A DNA stretch of 64,000 nt from Muricea muricata (Eukaryota; Cnidaria; Anthozoa; Malacalcyonacea; Plexauridae). Below, piece after piece: positions 1-11,900 of this stretch. Position 1 is the stretch's first letter. Every line of letters starts with the position of its first letter. The position numbers were made by a program, and so were the translations under genes. Below the pieces are notes generated by a model. It made no database searches. It saw only the letters and a list, made by a program, of their open reading frames with translations, and was not told the DNA's origin. The stretch covers positions 9,174,001-9,238,000 of the forward strand of contig OY979717.1 in NCBI GenBank assembly GCA_963855995.1. Direction: 5' to 3'.

Positions 1-77
1 TATAAACGTTTTATTGAGCAACGCGAAAACGCATTAAAAGGTAGAAGTAATTCCAAACAAGATAAGTATTAAAGTGC

Positions 78-566
78 CTATGAAACGAAATTTTCTCCGA
101 CAATTTTCTTATTGTATTGAAAAGATCAGTTAAAATCACTGTATAACTTCTTTGATAGAATTTTTGTAACTGCCTTACTTTTCGAGTTATTCAATTTTAT
201 TTAATTTGAAAATGACACAACCAGTGACGTCATACTGCATGATCACTTTTCAAAAAAGCTGAATTAATTTAAAAAGTTCTCAAGATATAACACCTAAATA
301 CCCAGGTCTGGATGTTGAACATAGCCTACACACATGTAAGTGTAGTTTTAGTTATTTTCCACTATTATATGCTACAAAATAAGCAATCTAACAGTCGCTC
401 ATTATGCAGTATGACGTCACTGGTTGTGTCATTTTCAAATCAAATAAAATTGAATATCTCGAAAAGTAAGGCAGTTACAAAAATTCTATCAAAGAAGTTA
501 TACAGTGATTTTAACTGATCTTTCCAATGCAATAAGAAAGTTTTCGGAGAAAATTTCGTTTCATAG
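78..566. repeat. Fold-back (MITE-like) inverted repeat
   Basis: Two arms of about 165 bp, 78-242 and 402-566, are inverted copies of each other with a few mismatches and a loop of about 160 bp. The arms begin and end with CTATGAAACGAAATTTT and its complement. The inner end of each arm carries the CRE-like palindrome TGACGTCA. No coding potential is seen. I could not find a clean target duplication, so the outer limits are approximate; weak similarity between the flanks may extend it to about 52-600. Confidence 0.75.
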
Positions 567-1710
567 TTTTTATCAAATCTTTCTTATTTTGTTGTGTAGT
601 TCTAAAACAAGAAGAGAAAGCATCGGTAAGTATATTTTCTAGACAGTATGATTCATTTCGAGCTGCAAAGACAGCTTCAAGAGTTGCTTTCGTTTCAGAT
701 GAGCGGGAACGCCTGGTAGACAGCGGTAGTAATATAAATTATCTAACTATGAAGGTAGCCAAAATACACTAGTCAATTCCGAATGAAGACAAAATTTTGA
801 TGTTGAAAAAAAAACTATTTTGATTTTGCATTCTTTTTCAAGCACGTGCACGCACATGGTTAAAAAACAGTGCGAAATTAAAATGATACTTTTATGTTTT
901 CAAGAGGTCGAGGTCAATATCTCTGGATCATGCAATGACCCCCTTCCACATACATGCAGTTTTAGGCAAACTACCACAGAACCTCGCCCCCAAAAGACGC
1001 TAAAGTTTGCCATCGGTGGTTATAGATCTAATTTAGTGCTAGGTATTTTTACAATTAGAAAATTTGTTTACAATTTGACATATTTAGTGAGGAGTCCCGT
1101 GCTATTATGCCTTCAATATGTTAGCATATAAGGGGTCGTCAACAAAATATGTGACTTTCCCCCTTGCTGTTTACTAGAAGGGCTGTATAATATGGCGGAG
1201 CGCAGGAATATTGGTCCCAGGAAAGTTTTGAAGGATGGTGGAAAAAGAAAAATGATAAAGCTTTAAAATTTGAAATATGAGTACATCTTCCGCACACACA
1301 CTCAATATGCTATGAAACAAATACTTAAACCTTATGACAGCGAGAAGTTGAATGATAGGGATGTATGTACGTCATGTATGATCAAGGAAAAGGTCGCTTT
1401 TTGCAAGCGCATATCAAGACATTGAGAGTAGGACATTCTATTTTCTTATACATCTTGTTAGTGGTATTAAGATTTTTAAAAATGAACGGTTTTTAGGCGT
1501 TTACTCGTAAAATATTTGTCAGTGGTAACTAGCTACACACATCCCCATCCTTGCCGTACGTACTTTGTGAACGACACTTAATTTATGTGTGAGTGAGCGA
1601 TCGTTGAGATTATGTTTCTTGCTATGTGTTAACTTGGTTTTAGTGGAACAGTTGAATTAGGGATCACTACTAAGTATACGTAGGTAACTTTATTCTAACT
1701 ATGTATATAG

Positions 1711-2802
1711 CCTGGGAGTCATTTGGTATGTATACCGTGCAACAAGTGGTTTGAGAACGCACACAACTTCCGAGAACATGTTAAAAGTCGCAAGCATCAA
1801 CGTAATTTGTTGGAAGCTAAAACGTGTGGCAAAAAGTCAAAAAAATCTGCCAGAATTGACAAGCAAGACGAGGCGGTTGTTCAAAAGAAAGCAATGAAGC
1901 AAGGTCTATGATGAATTTTTGTTTATTTGTAGGGTCAATATAAAACTCTTGACCACCTTATTAACTAAAAATTGTTAAATTTAGGCTTGGTTTACCCAAT
2001 GTGTATGAGATAATACATAATTATTTTGTGTTTGAGGTTTTGCGTTTGTTAGCGACCGTATTATTCAAAGTTGTTAAAACCTCAATGTGCCTTTTGTTTT
2101 TTTACCACCAGCTATTTCGGCCAGTGCTGTCCAAGTGAACAGTTTTCCAGATATGTCTGCGGTTTCTGAAGGAGATTTAAATGTTCCTGTATTTTCTGAT
2201 GCATTTCTGCATTATAACAAAAGTAAGTACTCCACAATATACGCCCATGTCGTATACTAGCTGAAAGTTAGTAGGACGGCCTTTACTGCAAGAACTTCAA
2301 AGAAGTCTAAAAAACAAACTACACCATAATTAAGTTCTACTTATATTTTTAGCTAATTCGTGGGCTGCTGGAGATCGATGATTGGAAAGGTGGCATGCCC
2401 CTACTTACCGGATTTCCGCAGTCGATGAAATCATTTGACCATTACTAAAGCTATTCCTCACCTTTCATAGGTCGAGAGTCTGAACTGCGGAAACTTCGCA
2501 AGGCGACAACAGAACTCGAAGAACAAAATGCAATTCTGAGCAAACATATTGACAATTTAAACTCTGCAACTGGCAAATTAGAAAAAGAGAAAACCGAATC
2601 CGAAGAAGGCATAAAAATCCTGGAACCATTTTTGAGCGTTTTTCATGAGTTGTTGTCACGGCGTTTTACCAATTCTGGACTTCTGGACGCAGATATCAAA
2701 TTAACAGAGTCGAATATCAGCGAGTTCTTGGTGCAATTATGTGATAGTAAAGCAATTGTGAAACTTAAGAGAGTGTTGAATGAATTGGATTATCCCAAGT
2801 AA
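1711..2802 (+). CDS. HMG20-like coiled-coil protein with a C2H2 zinc finger (3' part)
   Basis: Three exons join in frame: 1711-1903, 2112-2222 and 2471-2802, ending in TAA at 2800-2802. The first codes a U1-type C2H2 zinc finger (CIPC, then H and H of a REHVKSRKHQ stretch) followed by a lysine-rich linker. The second and third code NVPVFSDAFLHYNK, then ESELRKLRK and EEQNAILSKHID. These match by pattern the region just after the HMG box and the coiled coil of HMG20A/HMG20B (iBRAF/BRAF35), which in vertebrates binds the LSD1-CoREST repressor complex. No HMG box is visible in the window. The true start is not known: an ATG at 1192 opens a short basic peptide (MAERRNIGPRK) that could be a first exon, but I found no convincing donor joining it to 1711. 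The donor at 1904 (GTCTAT) is weak. The assignment of the C-terminal half is firm; the gene's full architecture is not. Confidence 0.7.
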
Positions 2803-4343
2803 GTTTTCTTTTTGAGAAATATAATCATGTCATGTTTAATCAAGCGCCAAAGGCCAACAGATGGTCGGATATAAACCTGTTTTAGTGGCTCCAGTTTTTT
2901 ATGTGTTGTATTTCGCAGCAAACTATATAAAGTAGAAAGAAATGAAATCTAATTTGTTTGAATGTCGTCAGGAGTGACACAAATATGATGTGTTTCTGGT
3001 TTCGTTTCCTTCCAAATAATGATCATTTTGCCTTGATATATGAACATTTCAAAAAGCATTGCAACATTCGCCTACTGTATGTATTTTGAATTACCACCTT
3101 TATCTGCTCTATATAGTAAGCCCCCATTCTTTCTTTAGAAAGCACCTGATTAATGCAACAGATTGTGATTAATTTGAATTGCGACTACTTCAAAGGGTCT
3201 ACTTATTTTATACACCCCGTAAAATACCGTAAAATACGCTACATTTCGACATCGGCGACGACCATTGTCGATGATTGCTTCCAAGTAAAGTCCTTGAAAA
3301 CATTTCATTTGAGAATCAGGTTTAACAAAACCGTTTTCCACTTCAACTGTATCGTAGCGAAACATATATAGCGTATTATACATTGTGTCAATTTCATTAG
3401 TTCCGAAAGAATAACACACACTACGTTTCCCTACGGTACGGTTAAGGTGAAAGTCGCCCTATTGGCGACACTATGGTACTCGAAATAGAAGCATGATAAT
3501 GCAATAAATATTAAGAAAAAATATAGACCTAGAAAACAATTAACCCTTCTTTTCATTTTTAGTTGTTTAAACAAAAAGTCTTGATTATGATCCAGTGTCA
3601 TAAAGGAGGAGTTCATGTATCCCAATTAAAAAGCTAACAGAATTAATTTACACTTACATAGTTGGTACATATTGAGAAGTTGGATTATTCATATGACTTC
3701 TGGGCCCGGTTGATCAAAAGTGATTACAATGCATTAGCAAACCATCCAAATTCTTTTGAACCTAGAAAAACAATTATATATGAAACAAATATTTATTCCA
3801 TACAACTCACAAGTTCGATGACATAAAAAAAATGTAAGAGTGTTTTTTTTTTAATTTGACTAAACTTTGCTAAACTCCTTTGATACAACCGCCTCCAGGC
3901 TCAATTTTGCCATTCACTATTACAGTAAGATTTTTATAAACATATGCCTGTATTTTCTCATTTAAAAAGTTTTGTTCCATATTCCTTTTGCTTTTTCCGT
4001 TTTTCTTTGGAGGGGAGAGGGTAAAGAACAGAAGAGAAAGAAAAGAGAGATTATATAGAAACTCGTTATATAACTTGACTTGGTGTTTACCTGCACTCAT
4101 ATACTCAACAGTAGAAATCCGCATCTATAGTTAGGGACTATTCATATGCCTCGGTGAGTTCCCCTCGCTCCGAGACTATAAATGATAATTTACGTACGAG
4201 ACAACCAATTTAAGGATTATGTTAACCAAACTATTTTAACAGTGCAGCATCCATATTATTATATAGATATCCATACTTAGTAGAATCATACTAGTATACT
4301 AATATCGTATAGTATACTATATACGATCGCGTTGTGAATCTCA

Positions 4344-4660
4344 CTGGGGTCGGTTATACGAAAGAAGATTAGCGCTACCTACCGGACAGGGAATTTTTTA
4401 AAACTATCCAAACATGTTCAGTAACTGGTAAAATAGAAAATGTGAAAAAATCCATATTTTAGGTTTATTTTTGTTTTTTTAGCCCTCGCCCCCCCCCTCC
4501 CACCGCCCCATCAATGTTGAATAGTTTGAAAGAGGAATCACTCAACATTGATTTGAGGGGAGGGGGGTCTTTTGTGTTTGAATACTATCGCTAAGTTAAA
4601 TTAGAAAATTTTCTCAACAATTTTGTTCAAGATTGTACCTTTCGTACAACCGGCCCCTGG
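4344..4660. mobile_element. Non-autonomous TIR element (GGGGCCGGTTGTACGAAAG type)
   Basis: The left end reads CTGGGGTCGGTTATACGAAA and the right end, reversed, CAGGGGCCGGTTGTACGAAA. About 320 bp lie between, with no coding sequence. A second small inverted repeat is nested inside at 4481-4568. Target duplication not resolved. Confidence 0.6.
4481..4568. repeat. Small C-rich/G-rich hairpin repeat, copy 1
   Basis: A C-rich run followed by ATCAATGTTGA pairs with TCAACATTGAT followed by a G-rich run, giving a hairpin of about 90 bp. A diverged relative of the same design lies at 36391-36511, so this looks like a dispersed family. It interrupts the element at 4344-4660. Confidence 0.55.
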
Positions 4661-5020
4661 TCGATTGAGCGTGCAGGCTTTACAAATCACTTTGGGTTAC
4701 TCTTCTATGACACGCATAATGTATTCACGAAATAAGAACAACCAATCAAATTCGTCGTTTTTATAACAATGACGAATCAACTATTACGTGTCATGGAAAC
4801 ATAACCCAACTTTGATAGTTCCTCCCCCTCCCCAAATTGTTTGCTTCAAGAAGAAGCGTGAGTTATTTCAACACATCTTCTTATCTCGTTTCGGTAAACG
4901 GGGTCATGAGAACAGCTCATATAATAAGGTATGCTTCTCAGACGAGCGCTCTCTTCAGCCAGGCCAATGTATTGTAACCTGTGAGCCATTGCAGGCATAT
5001 GAGCTAGTCTGAGTCAATAA

Positions 5021-5450
5021 CAGTGTTGCCAACTGTAATTTTGTACAAATCCCAAGTAAGCTCCCTAAAAATCCCGAGATTTTCTTGAATATCCCGAAAT
5101 TCTTACTTTCGTTATCATGTTCCCAGTCTAAGGCCTCAGGCCTCTTATTGTGTGCTCTTTGCCTCTCGCTTTTGCTTTTGCTTTTGAGAGCCTTCCAAAA
5201 CGAAATTTTGTTAATATGCAGGTCAATAGGAGAGCTTAAGTACGAGCGCATGAGATGTCTATTTTACTACAAAGTTTGTTAACTAGCTAATTTAACCAAA
5301 AATTTGATTAGCAAGTGTAGAACTTGGAGTTCTGAAAAATCCCAAAAAAAATCCCGAGATTAAGTTTTTAAAATAAAAATTCAAAAAACATCCCAACTGA
5401 CTTAAAAAATCCGGAGATGTCGGGATAAAATCCCAGACTTGGCAACACTG
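5021..5450. mobile_element. hAT-like MITE with CAGTGTTGCCAA ends
   Basis: The left end starts CAGTGTTGCCAACTGTAA and the right end, reversed, CAGTGTTGCCAAGTCTGG. The ends are followed by repeated ATCCCGAGATT-like motifs. It is 430 bp with no reading frame of its own. CAG...CTG ends suit hAT elements, but the flanks do not give a perfect 8-bp duplication. Confidence 0.65.
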
Positions 5451-5980
5451 GACTCTCAACGACTAAATTTCTCATTCCAGTATACGATAAGTTCAATGAA
5501 TGCGCAGGGGACTGGGTGGTACTTTGTAAAGGCCCGGATGTATATTTTGAGTAAAATATTTTTCGCGCGCATTTATAATAATGGCCGCCGTTGGACTGGC
5601 AAAAAATTTATGATAGTTTTTATTTACCATAATAACTGTTTCTGAATAACTATTTAGGACTATTATGCCTCAGACATGTAAGTAATTCTCAACCATTTTT
5701 TCACATAATGAATGCACTTCCAAGGTGTCAATAAACGTCTTTTTCTTAATTTAAATGCACGAGTGCATATTGTTGAGTTTTGGTTGGTTCATGGTTTCTT
5801 GTCACGTTATAAAATATTATTACCCCCTGTGTTTACTATGTGTTTCGTATGTCTTTCCTGCAGTAATTACTGATCTAAATAATGTAGTTAAGTACACTTA
5901 TTTTGATACAGGGATAGAATTATGGATTGCTATCAATGACCCTGTTTAATTGAGAACTGTGGCTTTCTGAAGCTTTCAAA

Positions 5981-8900
5981 ATGAGCAAGGAAGCACAAAG
6001 TGTGCCCATAGTAACTTTAGCTGGTGTTGCTAATATTGGTGAATGTAAGTATCTCTATATGCACTTAATAAATATGATAGACTACGTTGCAGTCCGGGCA
6101 TTAGAAGAGTGCTGAAAATATTTCACTAATTCATTTGCTCAAGTTTAGGAGTTCCTCTGATCAATAGACAAAATTGGTTAATGTCTGTGTATACCAAACT
6201 ATTATATTAGCTTGCAGCAGCATAACAGAGAACAAAAGTAACAACGCATTTAGAACTATGGACAGAAGACAATAACTTGTATTCATCATTTGTATGCCTG
6301 GTTACTTTTGTCCTAATTTACTCTTCTGGAGCTGGTTGTTTAAAGCTAGGTTAATGCTAACCCTGGGTTAAAATTTATCCCAGTGTTTTAGTTTGTGTAT
6401 TTCTGCATGTCTGTTTACTTTGAAACTTCAAAGAAGAAAACTGTTATTGACCTAGACAAGATTTCTGAAGAAATATTTTTTAATTCGTAAACAAACTGTT
6501 GAAAAATTTGCTTTGAATTTCAAGTTAAACCAGGGTTAAGTTAACCGGCTTTTGAACAACCGGCCCCTGCAAACCAGAAAAATGGTATCCAACCATGTGA
6601 ATAATCTGAAGATGAGAAATGGCTGACAACAGTGTAAACAAATGTTAACTGATTGTGTCTGTTCCTCAAAATTGTGAAAAAGTTGCTTAACTTCATCTTC
6701 TAATTAATCAGAATGCTGATCTTATTTGCATTCTGAATGCTCTGTACGGTCAATAAACAGGAACTTGTGAACATTTTAACAAACGTTTTAAAATTTGAGG
6801 AACTGCCAAACTTTTGTTTGTGGAACACAACATAAAAATACTATAGCAGTTACCAGACTTACTGTAAGTGCATATGCCAGGATGTTTGTGCAAGCAATGA
6901 TGTATGATTTCGTAAAATTCATAGGTTTTAAATTATATGGCGAAAGTATTGCGAACGGTCTTGCCTTGTGAAAGTTCAAGCCAATTTACATGGTACAACA
7001 AGTTGCATGTGATACCTAAGCCCTGGGCAAACGAGGAAACATTGTTGTGAAAACAAAATTTGGCTTCCTGAAAAGCAAAAATGTTTCCAAACAAATTCTG
7101 AAACATTTTTGTTGTGGAAAAATGTTGCCTAGTTTGGCAGTTTGCTCGCTTGTTTCCAATGTTACAAGCATGAGATACATTGATTTCTCACTTAAGCATG
7201 CATCATATAAGAAAAAAAAGATGATTTGTGTCAGCCAATGTTTTTCACAAAAATGTTTCCTTCTTTGCCCATACTTGGAAACATGAAAAAACATTAATAG
7301 GAAACAATATTTCTGCAATATTGTTTCCTGGTTTTTCTGGACTTTATTTTAGCATATGTAATTGAGTAAAGACAAGTAAAGGTGCTACATTTCACATTTT
7401 ATTTGTTGCTATTAAACAAAAGTAATACCGTTCGTTACCAGTCATTTTCCTGTGTCAGAATGACAATCTCATGCAGCATGTCACATCATTTCCATGAGGT
7501 TGAGGACTGGCCCCTTCACTTTATTAATTTTGCAAAATAAAGGATTCATTTGCAATTAATTAATACAGCTACCCCCAAAGCAGTTGTTTTATTATGAAGG
7601 CAATTAGCTTTTAATCAAGGTTCATGAGATGCAATGTTCTCAGCAATGTTTGAATAAAACCAATACTATTAATTAAGGCTTAGTTAAAACAAATATATAA
7701 TTAATTCAGAGAGTAGTTTTGGCTATACATGTAGAACCTTGCTTCCATAATTTGTTAATAGAACTTTTTTTGTTACACAAACATTATAAGGAGGCTTAAA
7801 ACGGTAAAATATAATAACTAAATTATAACAGATTGTGTAATACCAGAAAAAATTTTAAGATCAAAAGTGGGCACTAGCTGAAATCAGTTTTTGGTAATTT
7901 TAATTAGCTGTGTTACTGGAGACATGACATCAGTTTCTGTACCTTGATATTCTGTGACCAAGGAGAAGTTGGTTAACAAGTAACATCCTGGTTGAAGGGG
8001 CCATGTATTTTGCAAATTACAAGATACAATTAATTAAATACTACTAATATCATATATAATTAATATCAGATACAATTAACAAGCCTTGGAATAGCACCGG
8101 ACATCGGACATTTGTCCGGCTGAAAATTTAAAAATTCAGTTTTGTCCGACACGACTTTTGATCTGCCGGACATTTTGTCAGGTGGAATATTTTTATTGCC
8201 ACAAGAATTAAATTTTCCAAGCTCTCTCTAGTTTTCTTCCACTGGAATATGATGCAGGAGACAAGTTTTGAAAACTTCCTCGGCTCCGCTCGTTGTTCCA
8301 GCGAGTCTCGTTGCCTTGCATCTCAAATTCACTTGTTTTACTCATATTCATAACTGGAATATTATGTCTGAAAATTTTGTCCAGCACATCGAAGAAGTTG
8401 CCGGACAAAGTGTCCTTCAGCTGAAAATATTTATTTCAAAGCTTGATTAATGTCATAACTATTAATATTGTAAGTTTATTCAACATTAGTAGCGGTACTT
8501 AACAATTTGTCGTAAGTAGATAATTACATAGTTTTATGTTATCTGCCAATATGATAAAATGTTGTGATCTTGTCCATTAACGTAGCAAGCCCGACGATTT
8601 ATTCCCACTATGTAAATATTTTTGTGTTTGTTGACTGTGCACACAACTATTTGTAAACATTTCTAAAGAAATGAATAATTATAATGATTTAAAATTACAT
8701 AGCAGGACTAAATCATCGGGTTGGGTATGCCACTGGTCTTGTCTCTCATGAGTCAAAGTGTGTGAAGTTATTGAGATTAACACAATATTGATGATGAAAT
8801 AAAGGATTTGTTAGAGTTTGTTTTACTAAATGAGCCTCTTGCTAAGCCCTGGTACTGGTTAGACTATCTTATGTTTTTAAATGTAATCTTTCAGTTTTAT

Positions 8901-11900
8901 CTGAGTTACCTCTACCAAAGAAGTCAAAGAAAGAAGTAATCAGTTTGTTTCCTAGTAACAAGACTAGTGCAGATGCATGGAAAATTATTCAAAAACATGA
9001 TGTTAAACTGGCTGCACAGTTGGCTAATGTTCTTAGTCAAGTTAACACAAATCACCTGTAAGTTGTGCCTCTTAACACGTAATTTTGTTATTATTACATT
9101 TTACTATTCTTTTTTACCAAATGTCTCTTAAACATTCCTATTTAGAAAGTTAAAGGAAGGAGTTATAGATGATGCAAATATTGGTGCACAAAGTACAGAT
9201 CCACAATTAATGACTTTACTAGCTCAAAATATTTCTCATGTACTGCAAGGTAAATGCTTTATAGAATTCTGGTTTATTTTGGTAGGATATTTAAGAAAAG
9301 AAATTGAAAATTACATTTATTTTCCAAACACATTGTTTTGTATAGAGATAATAATGAATTAAATCAAACATAGGTGCATGGAAATAACAGATTTATTATG
9401 CTCCAAGCACCAATGTATTTTTCTGTTTATTATATAAACTATAGTGTCTTTTACTGATATAAAATATCCAGAAGCTATGATTGATGATTGTTTGTAAAGC
9501 AATAATTTTTACATGTAAAATAATCATAACTATCTCACATGTGAGGTTATCAGTTTTATCAGTCCTCAAAATTCCTATAAAGCACTATACTTTATAATAA
9601 AAATTATTAATAGAAACCCTCCCCCAACCAAGCCATGTACGTTATCCCACTTTGTGCTAGCTGTTGCCAACATTTTGTCAGTGTGGTTGAAAACAATTGA
9701 GCATATCAGTGTTGTATGTTGAGTGTAGGCAGTACATTATTTCATGGCTAGTGAATTTCGTGTATATTATTTGTTACTCAGGCCAGTCCTTCCAGCAGTC
9801 TGATTTCTCTATAAATTCCATGATGGCAAATCCTGCAAATCTTCCACTAATGAATGGCTTGGCTGGATCACATGAACAACAATTTGCTTTGTCACAGCAA
9901 AGTAGTGGCCCTACATGTGGTTACCAAGCTCAGATGAATACACCCGGTCAGGAATTTTCACCATTAAAGACAAGAAGGATGCGGACCAATTCAGCAACGC
10001 CACAGCAAAGTACGTAGTTTCCAATAAATATACATGGTATTTTTGCATTATATGATTGTGTGTGAACATGCCCTTGTGCATGTGAACATATAAGGATAGA
10101 TAATGCATTACTGTCTAAAAATTATTCTAAAGTTGTTGTACTTACTGTACATATGTCTTCACTTCACTGCCTGAAAATATAAAGTAACTGTTTAGTCGTG
10201 GGCCTGAAGAGAGCCTTTGCTTGAAACATTAAATTTTACTTTATCATTTGAGGTGGTGAAAAAACCTACAGTTAGTATACTGTAATATTTGTGTACTATA
10301 ATAATAACTGCACTACCTTCACTGACAATATAGTGTCAGTTTTTCAGTTGTTTTTTTTTTTTACTTTAAATTCTTGTTTGTTCAAAGGTGTTCCTTCCAG
10401 TGTAAACAACAGGAATCAAATGGCCACACCCGTTCAAGAGTTTTCTCCACTTAAGACCAGAGGAATGAGAAGCGATTTACAAACATCGTTATCTGGCCAT
10501 AATAGACAACCACAAGGTGATATCATTTATTGTTTGATTATTTGTTGTAGTAAAAACTTGTCTGTCCTATACAATAAGATTCTTCAGCTGTTTCTCTAAT
10601 AGTTAATCATTTTTTGTTTATCTTCAATGTTTTCCAATCAGAAATTTAATTGTTTTTGATTACATTTTTGTGCGTAACACGCTGTTTTTTATGATTTTTT
10701 AGAAAGTGCATTTGCCCAGCAAACGTTTGTGAATGAATATGAAATTTCAAATGTTCAAAGAAATTTAAATAATTTACAAGAATTTCATGAGAATAAACCT
10801 AAATCAGACAAGCTGGCAGAAATGCCAAAGAATGGATATTTTGCTTCAAGTGGGCAAAAACTGGAACGATCAAGAACTGAACTGATGAATCAGATGAAGG
10901 ATGTTCCTGATGATGTTTTACTATCCGAACCTTCAGAAACGTCAGAAAAGCATTCCCATGCTTCGAAAAAACACAAAAAAGTTAAGAAACATAAATTACA
11001 TGTGAGTGATGATAGTTGTACAGAAGAACAAGAATCTAATGGTATTCATATTCAACCCAGTGCTGTTACAACTGACAATATCGCCGTGATGGACTCAAGT
11101 GAAAATTCCTCACTTAAAGTGGTACCCAAGATTATTTTGTCAAGAAATGCAGAAGATTGCAATAAATTTATCGTTAAAGAAAAGCCAACAAATTCCGATA
11201 ATAGTCTTAAAAGAAGAAGGTCTATTGAAGACAGTAGTCCAATGTTGCATGATAATAAAAGATCGAAAAGTGGACAGGAAATAGATGACGGTATGCCTGT
11301 ACTGCTGGTTCCGTCGATCCCAATTAAACTTGATAGACGTTTATCAGTGCATTTGGAAGATGCCTATGGTGAGTACAAACCTTCAATTATTTTTCATGCG
11401 TTTAATGCCTTGTAGGAAATTAACGATGCACTAAATTAACGCGAAATAAATTAAAGCGAGATTTAATTAACGCGGATTGCTTCTAGGTCTTTTAAAACAT
11501 GATTATATTAACGCAAATCTGGTCTCCTTGGTTGAAAAATTAATTGAATTAAGGCGAAACGGAAAAAGGTTTAATTTTAACTGCCGCGGGTACAATGGTA
11601 ATTCAAAACGAAAGAACAACAACAACATCGTTGTCTCGAGCGGGGTTTGAACTCTTATCTTCGGGTTTTTAGACCGCCGATCTACCAGTTGAACTATCGA
11701 GCCAACTGGGATTCGTAGCGAGTCTTATCCAATGTAAGTGCATGAGATATTTTCGTGACGCCTTGACTCTTGTCTTTGAGGATGCGCAGTGTTTGAATTC
11801 TATTTCAGAACAATCCTCAGAAAGGAAAAAGTAGATTCATAATAATATTATTCATATTGTTAGTTTGTCATATCTCTGAGGATAGTTCTGAAGTAGTATC

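Larger units (their letters stand above)
2803..5980. other. Intergenic region between the HMG20-like gene and NIPBL
   Basis: No convincing exon is seen. It holds at least two terminal-inverted-repeat elements (4344-4660 and 5021-5450), and 3700-3720 has a lone half of a GGCCCGGTTGATCAAAAG-type repeat end. Just upstream of NIPBL, AATGGCCGCC at 5579-5589 resembles a YY1-type initiator motif. A strong donor-like GTAAGTAA follows CAGACAT at about 5678. Together they could mark a non-coding first exon of NIPBL, but this is inference only. Confidence 0.5.

Noticed and set aside
10198-10250. Retroposon tail motif (GAGAGCCTTTGCTTGAAACA)
   Set aside because: It resembles the common GCCGAAACGT type of dispersed repeat end but is too short and changed to define an element.
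11633-11703. Functional tRNA gene
   Set aside because: The anticodon arm and T stem do not pair well and it lies inside a transposon; retained as a tRNA-like sequence only.
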